Assembly (NCBI RefSeq): GCF_002115745.1
Contig: NZ_JFKB01000024.1
Location: forward strand, 1 to 56,170
From: Thalassospira alkalitolerans
GTDB lineage: Bacteria; Pseudomonadota; Alphaproteobacteria; Rhodospirillales; Thalassospiraceae
Reading direction: 5' to 3'
DNA: 56,170 nt
Each line of letters starts with the position of its first letter. The stretch's first letter is position 1. The position numbers were made by a program, and so were the translations under genes. Shown in pieces: positions 18,084-26,379 of this stretch. The notes under the pieces were generated by a model. The model searched no databases. It was given only the letters and a program-made list of their open reading frames with translations, and was not told the origin of the DNA.

Positions 18084-18929
18084 TCAATAACGGCGCAGCA
18101 TCGCATTCAGGGTCAGGCGGACACTCGCCGGACGGGCCAGACCGAATTCGGCGCTGAACGGATCAAAATCCGCCTTTGACAATTTGCGCAAATACCCATC
18201 TGCCAGAACCACAGGCAGGGCCGCCGCAATGGCCTTTTTCGGCAGGCTCTTGCGAAGTTTACGAGCATCCCTGATCCGTTGCCTTGCCAGTTCTGCAACC
18301 TCGCGCGTCAATGCCTTGACCGGGTCTGTCTTGCGAAATTCAAAAATATCGCCCTGTCCAACAACATGTTGGGTCATCCGGTCTTGCGGCAGATAAATTC
18401 GCTTCGTCCGGCCGTGGAATACTATCGCCCGTAAAATCCCGACCAGCCCATAAGCATTTCCGGCAAGGCGGGCGGCTTCCCTGGCGTCCGGGTCTGTGGC
18501 CCCCAGAAGTTTGGCTGCCATCACCGCCAGATGGCCTGATGTCTGGTCAATATACTGATCCAGATCGGCCTGATTTTCCGGTGCTTTATCCGCCAAATCA
18601 AACTCGCGCGCCGTAATCAAGGTTTCCAGATCAGCAACGTCTATCTGGTGGGTTTGGATCAGAACGGATAACGGTTCAACCACTTCGTGCTTGCGGATTT
18701 TGCCCTGCGAAATCTCGGTCAGCGTATCGCGCCACCATTGCAACCGAATATGTCCCAACATTGTGTCGCTGACCATTTCACGGGTTTTCGACACCTCCTG
18801 ATTAAAGGCATAAAGCGTAAACAGGGCTTCGCGCGCGGTTGGGATCGCAAACAACGAACACAAGAACCGGTCCTTGTCATTGCGACGGACATAATCCGCG
18901 CAATAGGAAAGTTTGGGCGTATCATTCAT
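18084..18929 (-). CDS. Squalene/phytoene-synthase-fold protein, NDUFAF6-like
   Basis: 281 aa. The fold is that of squalene/phytoene synthases, but the first aspartate-rich motif is missing: the aligned segment reads FNQEVSKTREMVSD, followed by the GHIRLQWWRD stretch (about residues 42-68). The second region reads GNAYGLVGILRAIVFHGR (about 157-174) and leads to YLPQD. This pattern matches the NDUFAF6 subfamily, whose mitochondrial member helps assemble respiratory complex I, rather than carotenoid or hopanoid enzymes. In alphaproteobacteria such genes often lie near secDF and the Mth938/NDUFAF3-like gene, as here. The role in complex I assembly is inferred. Confidence 0.82.
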   Translation of the reverse strand: MNDTPKLSYCADYVRRNDKDRFLCSLFAIPTAREALFTLYAFNQEVSKTREMVSDTMLGHIRLQWWRDTLTEISQGKIRKHEVVEPLSVLIQTHQIDVADLETLITAREFDLADKAPENQADLDQYIDQTSGHLAVMAAKLLGATDPDAREAARLAGNAYGLVGILRAIVFHGRTKRIYLPQDRMTQHVVGQGDIFEFRKTDPVKALTREVAELARQRIRDARKLRKSLPKKAIAAALPVVLADGYLRKLSKADFDPFSAEFGLARPASVRLTLNAMLRRY

Positions 18930-19314
18930 GGCGGGTTATCCGGTCTTGCGCATTTGTGCGCAATTATCTTTGACATTCACGATCATCATATTTCCGGACA
19001 ATGTTTTGGCAAAAAGCACACAGCAATGCCATGTGCAAAGAAACGATTGAAACAACAGGACGGCAGTAAAAACAACCAAACGAATAACATCATAAACTAC
19101 ATGTCCGCCACCGGCCTTGTTGCCCGGCCCCGTCATTTGATCCATGACGTCAGCATCGCTGCATTTATGTAAAGTTGTGATTTCATTCATAACTTCGCGT
19201 CTAATCTGTTGTCAGGGTTGGTATTGCCATCCTTGGTTCGAACACTAAATTAACGGTTCCCGTTGCAAATTGTTTCTTGCGGCCCCTGTATAACAACTAA
19301 AACAGGACAAGCAT
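18930..19314. other. 385-base divergent intergenic region
   Basis: Lies between the NDUFAF6-like gene and the FAD oxidoreductase, which point away from each other. It should hold both promoters. A minus-strand frame at 18936-19190 has one hydrophobic segment but no ribosome site and odd composition, so it is not called. No strong hairpin or repeat was seen. Confidence 0.5.
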
Positions 19315-20748
19315 ATGGCATCATTCGAAGCCCCCAGACTTCATGTCATTGGCGCCGGTTTGGCCGGGTCTGCACTGGCGACCCAAATGGCGCAGGATGG
19401 GGTTTGCGTAACCCTTTATGATGCCAATGAACCATTTGCCAGCCGTTGGACGCGCGGGATGAAAACCGCCCCCGAAGACCACAAGGTTGCCGAACCTGAA
19501 ATTTTTTATGATCCCAACGGTCTCGTCCACGCATTCTTCGCCCAGTGGCCGGAAATCCCGGCAAAACTGGTCCGCCCCGCACATGCTGTGCTTGGTCTGA
19601 AACATCCCAAACGCGGTCCCGCAATCATCAATCTTGATCGTGGCATCGCCCCGGCTTTGATCAAGCGCCGACCAACCGCTTTTGCACGTATTTTCACAGC
19701 CGTAAACCTGTGGTTTTCCCGCTATGCCGCTGAGGACCGCCGCGTCAAACCACGTAACAACATTTCCGACCTGACGGAAACACAACAAAGTCGGGTCGCG
19801 ACTTATCATCAGGATGCACTTGCAACATTGGCCGAAGTTTTATTTTCAATGCCTGCCCATAATTGTTCGGCTGCCTTGCTCGGCCGGGCGTTGTTGCCCG
19901 GGATTGGCGATCTGCGTCGCCACATCACCAACCATGCATTTGCGGCCATTGATCCGATCATCCTTAATGATATCGCCCTGCCCATCCTTCGGGATCACTT
20001 TGTTACGACGGGGGGAAAAATCGTCGACGGTATGACGCTTGGCAACATCGACAGCACGGGTTTTAACGCCACGAACCTTCTTTTTGGGGACACGCAAATT
20101 GAAATTCGCCCGCAGGATGCCATTGTATTGGCCCTGCATCCAAGGCCACTTTGTGACGCCGTCCCCGATATCGGCATGCCACCGGCCCCGGCCCATCGCC
20201 GGGCCTTCGTTTTCGAAGCCAAAAAAAACTTTGCCGAGCCCTGCTGCGTCCTGACTGGTGACGATCTTGTCCGCGCAATTTACTGCAATCGCCGCCATAT
20301 TCAGGTCAGCATAAATAGCAGCCTGACCCTGCCGATTGACAGCACCGCCGATCAGTTTGCCGCAACCATCTGGCAACGCACTGTTGAATTATGCGCCCAG
20401 CACCTGAACCTTGATCTGACATCCCGCACCAAGATTACAAAAAACAGCCTTTGCCCCGTTTTCAGCTATGTCGATTGCGAGGCCCCCTTTCCAGAACTAA
20501 GCCCCGGTGTCGCGGCCCTTCGCCATCGATTGCGCCCGCCATGGCGCAACCTGTTTTTATGTGGCGATTCCTTTCCGGCGGATTATCCCCCCGGGCCGGC
20601 TGCTGTTATCGCAAGCGTGCTCGAAGTCCGCACCAAATTGCATGATTTTTTCAAAACCAAGCGGGATACGAGGCGCATCACCGATCTTAATCAGACCGCG
20701 ATCAATGCCGCAGCCACCCGACGCGCTTCCGATACCAAAACGTTATAG
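19315..20748 (+). CDS. FAD-dependent oxidoreductase (HpnE/amine-oxidase-like), function unknown
   Basis: 477 aa. The N-terminal dinucleotide fold is clear ([20 protein letters not shown], about residues 10-29) and the C-terminus has the flavin-contact stretch LFLCGDSFPADYPPG (about 418-432) seen in amine-oxidase-like flavoproteins and in HpnE. The middle is divergent, with SALLGRALLPGIGDLRRH near residue 190. The substrate is unknown. It is flanked by NDUFAF6-like (divergent) and NDUFAF3-like (convergent) genes. Its last 58 bases overlap the end of the NDUFAF3-like gene on the other strand. A squalene-type substrate is less likely because the adjacent synthase-fold protein seems non-catalytic. 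Confidence 0.82.
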   Translation: MASFEAPRLHVIGAGLAGSALATQMAQDGVCVTLYDANEPFASRWTRGMKTAPEDHKVAEPEIFYDPNGLVHAFFAQWPEIPAKLVRPAHAVLGLKHPKRGPAIINLDRGIAPALIKRRPTAFARIFTAVNLWFSRYAAEDRRVKPRNNISDLTETQQSRVATYHQDALATLAEVLFSMPAHNCSAALLGRALLPGIGDLRRHITNHAFAAIDPIILNDIALPILRDHFVTTGGKIVDGMTLGNIDSTGFNATNLLFGDTQIEIRPQDAIVLALHPRPLCDAVPDIGMPPAPAHRRAFVFEAKKNFAEPCCVLTGDDLVRAIYCNRRHIQVSINSSLTLPIDSTADQFAATIWQRTVELCAQHLNLDLTSRTKITKNSLCPVFSYVDCEAPFPELSPGVAALRHRLRPPWRNLFLCGDSFPADYPPGPAAVIASVLEVRTKLHDFFKTKRDTRRITDLNQTAINAAATRRASDTKTL

Positions 20749-21071
20749 GTACGGCATGCCGCCCCCGTATCCATCGGTTCGATGACGACGCCATGCTTGC
20801 GTAACGCAATGCGCCACTCGGCCGGAAGTGGCTTCATCGTTTTTCCCATACCAAGCAACAGAATGTCGATTTCCTCTGATTCCTCAACCACACGGGCAAA
20901 GGCATCAAGGTCAATTTGATCAACACTGGCATATGGCCATGCATAAACATTTTTGGGAAACAGCAGAACAGATCCGGTAACGACTTCTTCACCAAACCGA
21001 AACAGCCCGTCGCCATAACTGGTGACGATCTTGCGGCCCTCAGCAACCAGCGGGCTTACTTCAAAAGACAT
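20691..21071 (-). CDS. Mth938-domain protein, NDUFAF3-like
   Basis: 126 aa single-domain protein of the Mth938 (DUF498) family. Visible are ILLLGMGKTMKPLPAEWR (about residues 70-87) and the family's C-terminal signature MDTGAACRTYNVL (about 100-112), then ARRVAAALIAV. The human relative NDUFAF3 is a complex I assembly factor. The start at 21071 (MSFEVSPLV) has GGGGG upstream; the frame continues open further 5' without a better start. It usually follows secF directly; here a DMT transporter gene lies between. Tail-to-tail overlap of 58 bases with the FAD oxidoreductase gene. Confidence 0.88.
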   Translation of the reverse strand: MSFEVSPLVAEGRKIVTSYGDGLFRFGEEVVTGSVLLFPKNVYAWPYASVDQIDLDAFARVVEESEEIDILLLGMGKTMKPLPAEWRIALRKHGVVIEPMDTGAACRTYNVLVSEARRVAAALIAV

Positions 21072-21123
21072 ATTAGCCCCCTTTGACGTGACGTCATAAA
21101 CTTCCTCCGGATTTGAATATATT

Positions 21124-22035
21124 TCAACGAGATCCGGCGCGTTCTGTCGTTTTTTTCCCGCGCCACAAGATGAACATCCCGGAAACGACGACGATACCAC
21201 ATCCAATCAACATCGGCATATCGAGCTCTTCGCCAAACAGAAACACACCCAAGGCGATACCAAACAGCAATCGTGTATACCTGAATGGTGTGACAGCGGA
21301 AACGTCGCCGCTACGCATCGCTTTCATCAAGGCAGCATAGGCAAAAATCCCCATCAGGATCGCGCCCGTAAAATAGAAAAGGCTCTGTTGGTCGGGCCAG
21401 GTGAATGCTTTCCCATCCCAAACAGAAAACAGTGCTCCGGCCAGAATGATGGCAACGAAGCCGTAAAAACCCAGAATAGATGTGCCAAGCGAAATCGGCG
21501 CTGCCCGGCTGGCAAGATCCCGTCCGGCAAAGCCGATTGTTCCAATCACCGCAAGCATCGACAACGCGGAAAAGCCATCCGCCGTCGGGCGCAAAATGAT
21601 GAACACACCGATCATGCCTGCCAGAATGGCCGCCCATCTTCGCCATCCGACCTTTTCGCCGAAAAGGATAGCAGCACCAAGGACCACGATGATCGGTGTT
21701 GCCTGAAGAATGGCCGTGGTTGACGAAAGAGGCGTCAACGCAAGCGCAAGCACATAGAACAGACGCCCGATGACCTCGAACACGATCCGAACACACATCG
21801 GCCGCGACAGGACAGCAGGGTTCAGCAACCGCTTGTTCTGTGCACGGGCGATGACCGCAAACAAAAATGCGCCCCCAAGGCCGAACAGGATTAAAACCTG
21901 CCCCACAGGATGCGTTGCCGAGACAGCCTTAACAAATCCGTCTTCCACAGCAAACGCGGCCATTGCCGCCATCATCCAAAGGCTGCCATGCAAATTTGCG
22001 CGATGATTGTTGCTTGCGTCCATATGAAGCGTCAT
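21124..22035 (-). CDS. DMT-superfamily (EamA) membrane transporter
   Basis: 303 aa inner-membrane protein with about ten hydrophobic helices in two EamA repeats; the first ends near residue 150 (AAILAGMIGVFIILRP) and the second near 290 (LIGCGIVVVSGMFILWR). Exporters or importers of metabolites in this superfamily cannot be assigned a substrate from sequence. Start taken at the ATG at 22035; a second ATG at 22023 is possible and neither has a strong ribosome site. It sits between secF and the NDUFAF3-like gene, a place where the core order is usually uninterrupted, so it may be a later insertion. Confidence 0.88.
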   Translation of the reverse strand: MTLHMDASNNHRANLHGSLWMMAAMAAFAVEDGFVKAVSATHPVGQVLILFGLGGAFLFAVIARAQNKRLLNPAVLSRPMCVRIVFEVIGRLFYVLALALTPLSSTTAILQATPIIVVLGAAILFGEKVGWRRWAAILAGMIGVFIILRPTADGFSALSMLAVIGTIGFAGRDLASRAAPISLGTSILGFYGFVAIILAGALFSVWDGKAFTWPDQQSLFYFTGAILMGIFAYAALMKAMRSGDVSAVTPFRYTRLLFGIALGVFLFGEELDMPMLIGCGIVVVSGMFILWRGKKTTERAGSR

Positions 22036-22105
22036 GGGCTGGAACCAGTTTTTTATAGGTTTTCAACGGCTTGCATGGGTCCTGCCCTAAGGAATACACA
22101 GGAAA

Positions 22106-22140
22106 AAGGCCGGATTGTTGTTACACAAACCCGGCCTTTC
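22106..22140 (-). terminator. Terminator of the yajC-secD-secF operon
   Basis: Nine-base-pair stem (22106-22114 with 22132-22140) with a 17-base loop; on the minus strand it runs into CTTTTTCC. It starts 31 bases beyond the secF stop. Confidence 0.8.
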
Positions 22141-22170
22141 TGTAAATGCTTGTAAGGCTGACCCGAACGA

Positions 22171-23100
22171 TCAGGCGCCCGCTTGCGGGGCTTCTTCACC
22201 TTCGGGGATTTTGCGGCGCAAATTCAGCACGATCAACAACGGCGATGCCACGCAGATCGATGAATATGTCCCGATCACAATCCCAAAGATCAATGCCATC
22301 GTGAAACCACGGATCGCCTCGCCACCGAATGCAAACAGCGCAATCAATGCCAGCAACGTGGTGAACGACGTCATGGTCGTCCGCGACAGGGTCGAATTAA
22401 TCGACAGATCAAGAAGTTCAGGAATATCCATCTTGCGGAACTTGCGCAGATATTCGCGAATACGGTCAAACACAACCACCGTATCGTTGATCGAATAACC
22501 GGCAACCGTCAGAACAGCGGCAAGGGTCGCAAGATCGAACTGAACGCCGGTAACCACAAAGAACCCGACCGTGATTAAAACGTCATGCAGAAGTGCCACA
22601 ACCGATGCCACGGCAAACTGCCACTCAAACCGGAACCAGATATAGATCATAATCAGCAAAAGCGCGATCACGACCGAATAGGTCCCAGCTTGCTTCAGCT
22701 CGCCACCGACCTTCGGACCAACCAATTCACTGCGTCGAATGGTGACATTTTCGCCCAGTGCCTTGGTGACAGTTGCCAAGGCAGCCATCTGGGCCTTTTC
22801 ATCACCATCCTGACGCTGTAACTGAATCAGAACGTCATCAGAGGACCCGAATTCCTGGATCGACACATCGCCAAGGCCAAGCGATCCAAGATTGTTGCGA
22901 AGCCCGCTAATATCGGCCGGGCCGTCGGTTTTGATTTCAATAAGAATGCCGCCCCGGAAATCGATCCCGAAATTCAGCCCCTTGGCAAAAAACAAACCGA
23001 CAGATACCAGCACCATCAGCAGCGACACGATATAGAAAATCTTCCGGAACTTCAGGAACGGGATGTTCACGTCATCCGGAACAAGATGCAACGGTTTCAT
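22171..23100 (-). CDS. secF: Protein translocase subunit SecF
   Basis: Inner-membrane RND-like partner of SecD that helps pull proteins through SecYEG using the proton gradient, 309 aa. One N-terminal helix (about residues 20-40), the periplasmic GIDFRGGILIEI stretch (about 46-57), then five helices with the family motifs VGPKVGGEL, AGYSINDTVVVFDRIRE and LSRTTMTSFTTLLALI. Start at 23100 (MKPLHLVPDD); the longer frame overlaps the intergenic gap. Lies 19 bases after secD and ends at a terminator. Confidence 0.96.
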   Translation of the reverse strand: MKPLHLVPDDVNIPFLKFRKIFYIVSLLMVLVSVGLFFAKGLNFGIDFRGGILIEIKTDGPADISGLRNNLGSLGLGDVSIQEFGSSDDVLIQLQRQDGDEKAQMAALATVTKALGENVTIRRSELVGPKVGGELKQAGTYSVVIALLLIMIYIWFRFEWQFAVASVVALLHDVLITVGFFVVTGVQFDLATLAAVLTVAGYSINDTVVVFDRIREYLRKFRKMDIPELLDLSINSTLSRTTMTSFTTLLALIALFAFGGEAIRGFTMALIFGIVIGTYSSICVASPLLIVLNLRRKIPEGEEAPQAGA

Positions 23101-23119
23101 AATTTTGCTGCTCCCTTCC

Positions 23120-24694
23120 TTAAAGTACCAGTTCCGTCGGACGACGGCGTTTAACCCAGATTGCAATCAACAACCGGGTGACCCAGATTGCCGAAAACAT
23201 CGATGTAATAATCCCGATTGCCAAGGTAACGGCAAAACCCTTGATCGGACCGGAACCAAAGCTGAACAATACAAGGGCTGCGATCAGCGTGGTCAGGTTG
23301 GCGTCAAGGATGGTTGACATCGCACTGCGGAAACCCGCGTCAATGGCATTAATAATTGTTCGGCCATTATTCTGTTCTTCGCGGATACGTTCAAAAATCA
23401 GAACATTGGCGTCAACCGCCATACCCACGGTTAGAACGATACCGGCAATCCCCGGCAATGTCAGGGTTGCCTGCAAAACAGACATCACCGCCACGACAAG
23501 GATCAGGTTCATCATAAGCGCGATATCAGCATAGAAGCCAAACCGGCCATAACTGACCACCATGAAGACCACGACAAAGACCATGCCAAGGATGGCCGCG
23601 ATTTCACCGGCCTCGACTGAATCCTGTCCAAGCCCCGGACCAACCGAACGTTCTTCAAGGATTTGCATCGGCGCAGGCAAAGCACCCGCACGTAACAATA
23701 GTGAAAGATCGTTGGCTTCCTGAACGCTGAACTGACCCGTGATGATACCGTTACCACCGAGGATCGGTTCATTGATGCGCGGAGCCGAAATCACCTCGTT
23801 ATCCAGAACAATCGCCAGACGGCGGCCGGCACTTTTCGCGGTTGCGTCCCCAAAACGCGCACCACCGGCGGCGTCAAAGCGGAACGAAACAACCGGACGG
23901 CCATCACTGAAAGTCGGTTGGGAATCAACAAGGTTGTCCCCCGACACGACAACGCGACGGTCGATCAGATATTCATTGATACCAGCGGCACGATCCCCTG
24001 CATCAGCTGACGGCAGGATCATCGTTCCTGGCGGCATGCCTGTTGCACGCGCCTCAGAAGCCGTTTTCTGATCATTGACAAGGTGGAAATTCATTTTCGC
24101 GGTACGGCCAAGGATCGCACGCAAACGCGCCGGGTCATCAAGTCCCGGAACCTGAACCACAATTCGGTCTTCGCCCTGACGCTGGATCGACGGCTCGGTC
24201 GTTCCCAGTTCGTCAACACGGCGACGGACCACTTCCAACGATTGGCTGAGTGCGCGGTCAATCAGTTCCTTACGGGCCTGCTCAGTATAGGAAACAATGA
24301 TGTTGTTCCCCTCGCCGCTCAGAACCGTACCCGTCTCGACGTCACGGATCAGTTCACGGGCCTTTTCGACCTCGTCACCATTGACCACTGTAACCTCGGC
24401 CCCCAAAAGACCGGCATCCCGCGGACGATAGCGGATGCGTTCTTCACGAAGGGTCGAACGGATCGTATCGGCAAGTGCCTCGTAACGTTCACGAATAACA
24501 CTGTTGATATCAACTTCAAGCAGCATGTGCGACCCGCCGCGCAGATCAAGCCCAAGGCTGATCTGTTTACCAGGCAAAAAGCTGGAATCGGTTGGAAGCG
24601 CATCCTTGGGCAGGAAGTTTGGCGCGGCATAGATCACGCCCAAAGCACACACCAGCAGAACCAGTGCTGCTTTCAATTTTGTAAAATAAAGCAT
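23120..24694 (-). CDS. secD: Protein translocase subunit SecD
   Basis: Larger membrane partner of SecF, 524 aa. N-terminal helix (about residues 7-25), first periplasmic motif LGLDLRGGSHMLLEV (about 47-61), long periplasmic domain with VVRRRVDELGTTEPSIQRQG, and the C-terminal membrane half with GMVFVVVFMVVSYGRFG, GMAVDANVLIFERIREE and the ANLTTLIAALVLF helix. Middle gene of yajC-secD-secF; 133 bases separate it from yajC and hold a weak hairpin. Confidence 0.96.
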   Translation of the reverse strand: MLYFTKLKAALVLLVCALGVIYAAPNFLPKDALPTDSSFLPGKQISLGLDLRGGSHMLLEVDINSVIRERYEALADTIRSTLREERIRYRPRDAGLLGAEVTVVNGDEVEKARELIRDVETGTVLSGEGNNIIVSYTEQARKELIDRALSQSLEVVRRRVDELGTTEPSIQRQGEDRIVVQVPGLDDPARLRAILGRTAKMNFHLVNDQKTASEARATGMPPGTMILPSADAGDRAAGINEYLIDRRVVVSGDNLVDSQPTFSDGRPVVSFRFDAAGGARFGDATAKSAGRRLAIVLDNEVISAPRINEPILGGNGIITGQFSVQEANDLSLLLRAGALPAPMQILEERSVGPGLGQDSVEAGEIAAILGMVFVVVFMVVSYGRFGFYADIALMMNLILVVAVMSVLQATLTLPGIAGIVLTVGMAVDANVLIFERIREEQNNGRTIINAIDAGFRSAMSTILDANLTTLIAALVLFSFGSGPIKGFAVTLAIGIITSMFSAIWVTRLLIAIWVKRRRPTELVL

Positions 24695-24785
24695 GTGTTC
24701 TTTAACCAGATTTGTCTGGAAAACCTAGGTCTGGTTCCATGGAACATCGGGCATTAAGCCCCGCAGGCCGCCGGCTGGAAACAAG

Positions 24786-24810
24786 AAGGCGGAGCATTTC
24801 GCCCCGCCTT
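24786..24810 (-). terminator. Weak hairpin between yajC and secD
   Basis: Seven-base-pair stem (24786-24792 with 24804-24810) and a short T-rich tail on the minus strand. It may reduce read-through from the abundant small yajC message into secD. Confidence 0.35.
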
Positions 24811-24827
24811 GCAAGTCATCGAAGAGA

Positions 24828-25211
24828 TCAGTCTTTTTTGGGCTCTTCTGCTTCTTCTTTTGCTTCTTTTTCGTCTTTGTCGTCACCTTTTGCAGGCTCG
24901 GTTTTCGACAGAACCGTCGAAACCATGCCACGTGCGACTTTAACTTTGACGCCTTCAGCGATCTCAACCGAAAGCTCATCATCGCCAATAACTTTGGCAA
25001 CGGTGCCGATCAAACCACCGGCAGTGACTATTTTGTCACCGCGACGAACAGAAGCCAGCATCGCTTTGTGCTCTTTCTGTTTTTTCTGCTGCGGGCGAAT
25101 AAGCAAGAAATAAAATACAACAAAAATCAGGATCAACGGCAGGAAGCTTGTAAGCATATCTGCACCACCTGCACCACCAATGCCCTGCGCATAAGCCGGC
25201 GAAATCAACAT
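24828..25211 (-). CDS. yajC: Preprotein translocase accessory protein YajC
   Basis: 127 aa protein with one membrane helix (about residues 19-38) followed by the family motif LIRPQQKKQKEHKAM and VRRGDKIVTAGGLIGTVAKV (about 55-74). Forms a complex with SecDF at the inner membrane. The C-terminal 25 residues are a lysine/glutamate-rich tail. Start ATG at 25211 with AGGAG upstream. First gene of yajC-secD-secF, divergent from the DUF815 ATPase. Confidence 0.94.
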   Translation of the reverse strand: MLISPAYAQGIGGAGGADMLTSFLPLILIFVVFYFLLIRPQQKKQKEHKAMLASVRRGDKIVTAGGLIGTVAKVIGDDELSVEIAEGVKVKVARGMVSTVLSKTEPAKGDDKDEKEAKEEAEEPKKD

Positions 25212-25459
25212 TAGGAACTCCTAATTCCATACAACAAAACAAATCAACTGCCGGAATATAACCGTGTGCTGCGTCAACGCAAGGAAGAACAGGTTTTTTA
25301 TCCGTTACAACCCGTATTCTGTGGTTCTGTTCACAATGTTTTTTACCCGATCAAATGCGCGCTGTTTCACATCGCACTGTTATTGTCCGAACGGCTTGTG
25401 ATAGCGTTTTGGTCCAATATGGTAACGCCATCAAGAAAAGAAACATCCAAGAGGCCTCT

Positions 25460-26323
25460 ATGACCAGCGATCTAAACAGTCTGTTACCAACGCTTGAACG
25501 CATTGCCAACGCGCTTGAACGCATGGCCCCACCTGCGCACAAGACCAATGATCTTGCCGCTGCCGACGCTTTTGTCTGGCAGGCCGAAAACGGTTATTTG
25601 CAGCCGGTGCGCAATGTAAATCGTATCGAAATCGATCTTTTGCAGGGCATCGAACAGCAAAAAACGATTCTTTATAACAACACCAAACGGTTCACCGATG
25701 GTCTGCCTGCCAATAACGCTTTGCTTTGGGGCGCACGTGGCACAGGTAAAAGTTCAATCGTCAAGGCGATGCACGCCAAGATCAATGCTGAAAAAGCAGG
25801 CGCATTGGCGCTGGTTGAAATTCATCGCGAAGACATCCCGACACTGCCAATGCTTTTGCACATCCTTGAACAAAGCGGTCGCAAGACCGTTCTGTTTTGC
25901 GATGATCTGTCCTTTGATCTTCAGGATGAATCCTACAAATCGTTAAAGGCTGTGCTTGAAGGCGGCATTGAAGGCCGCCCGAACAATGTAATTTTCTATG
26001 CCACGTCGAACCGTCGCCATCTGATGGCGCGCGATATGATCGAAAACGAACGCTCAACCGCCATCAACCCGTCCGAAGCGGTCGAGGAAAAGGTCTCTCT
26101 GTCCGATCGGTTCGGTCTGTGGCTTGGTTTCCATAACATCTCGCAGGATGTTTATTTCGAAATTATCGAAGGTTACGCCAAGGAATTCGGGCTTGATATG
26201 CCAGTTGACGAACTCCATGCGCGCGCCAAGGAATGGACAATGACACGTGGCAGCCGGTCAGGTCGCGTTGCCTGGCAATTCATTCAGGAAATCGCCGGCG
26301 AACTTGGCAAGCCGCTTGGCTAA
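25460..26323 (+). CDS. DUF815 family AAA-type ATPase
   Basis: 287 aa P-loop ATPase of the DUF815 family. Walker A WGARGTGKSSIVKAM (about residues 93-107) and Walker B VLFCDDLSFD (about 149-158) are clear, with the YATSNRRHLM sensor stretch and a helical C-terminus. The start at 25460 (MTSDLNSLL) has GAGGC upstream; the open frame extends 35 codons further 5' without a ribosome site. Genes of this family often sit beside yajC or nlpD in alphaproteobacteria, but the biochemical role is not established. It is the only rightward gene in a long leftward block and ends at a strong terminator. Confidence 0.9.
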   Translation: MTSDLNSLLPTLERIANALERMAPPAHKTNDLAAADAFVWQAENGYLQPVRNVNRIEIDLLQGIEQQKTILYNNTKRFTDGLPANNALLWGARGTGKSSIVKAMHAKINAEKAGALALVEIHREDIPTLPMLLHILEQSGRKTVLFCDDLSFDLQDESYKSLKAVLEGGIEGRPNNVIFYATSNRRHLMARDMIENERSTAINPSEAVEEKVSLSDRFGLWLGFHNISQDVYFEIIEGYAKEFGLDMPVDELHARAKEWTMTRGSRSGRVAWQFIQEIAGELGKPLG

Positions 26324-26343
26324 TCGCTGTATCGCGCAAAATC

Positions 26344-26379
26344 AAAACGCCCGGCCAATCAGATGCCGGGCGTTTTTTT
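26344..26379. terminator. Bidirectional terminator between DUF815 and nlpD genes
   Basis: Perfect 12-base-pair stem (26344-26355 with 26365-26376), nine-base loop, seven T at 26373-26379 on the plus strand and an AAAA/TTTT flank on the minus strand. It serves both convergent genes; the nlpD stop codon starts inside the T tract. Confidence 0.9.

Noticed and set aside
18936..19190. 84-codon minus-strand frame with one hydrophobic segment
   Set aside because: No Shine-Dalgarno, unusual composition and located in the divergent promoter region; possible but not supportable.
18084..20748. A hopanoid or carotenoid pair (synthase plus HpnE-like desaturase)
   Set aside because: The synthase-fold protein lacks the first aspartate-rich catalytic motif and matches the NDUFAF6 pattern, and no other hpn or crt genes are present.
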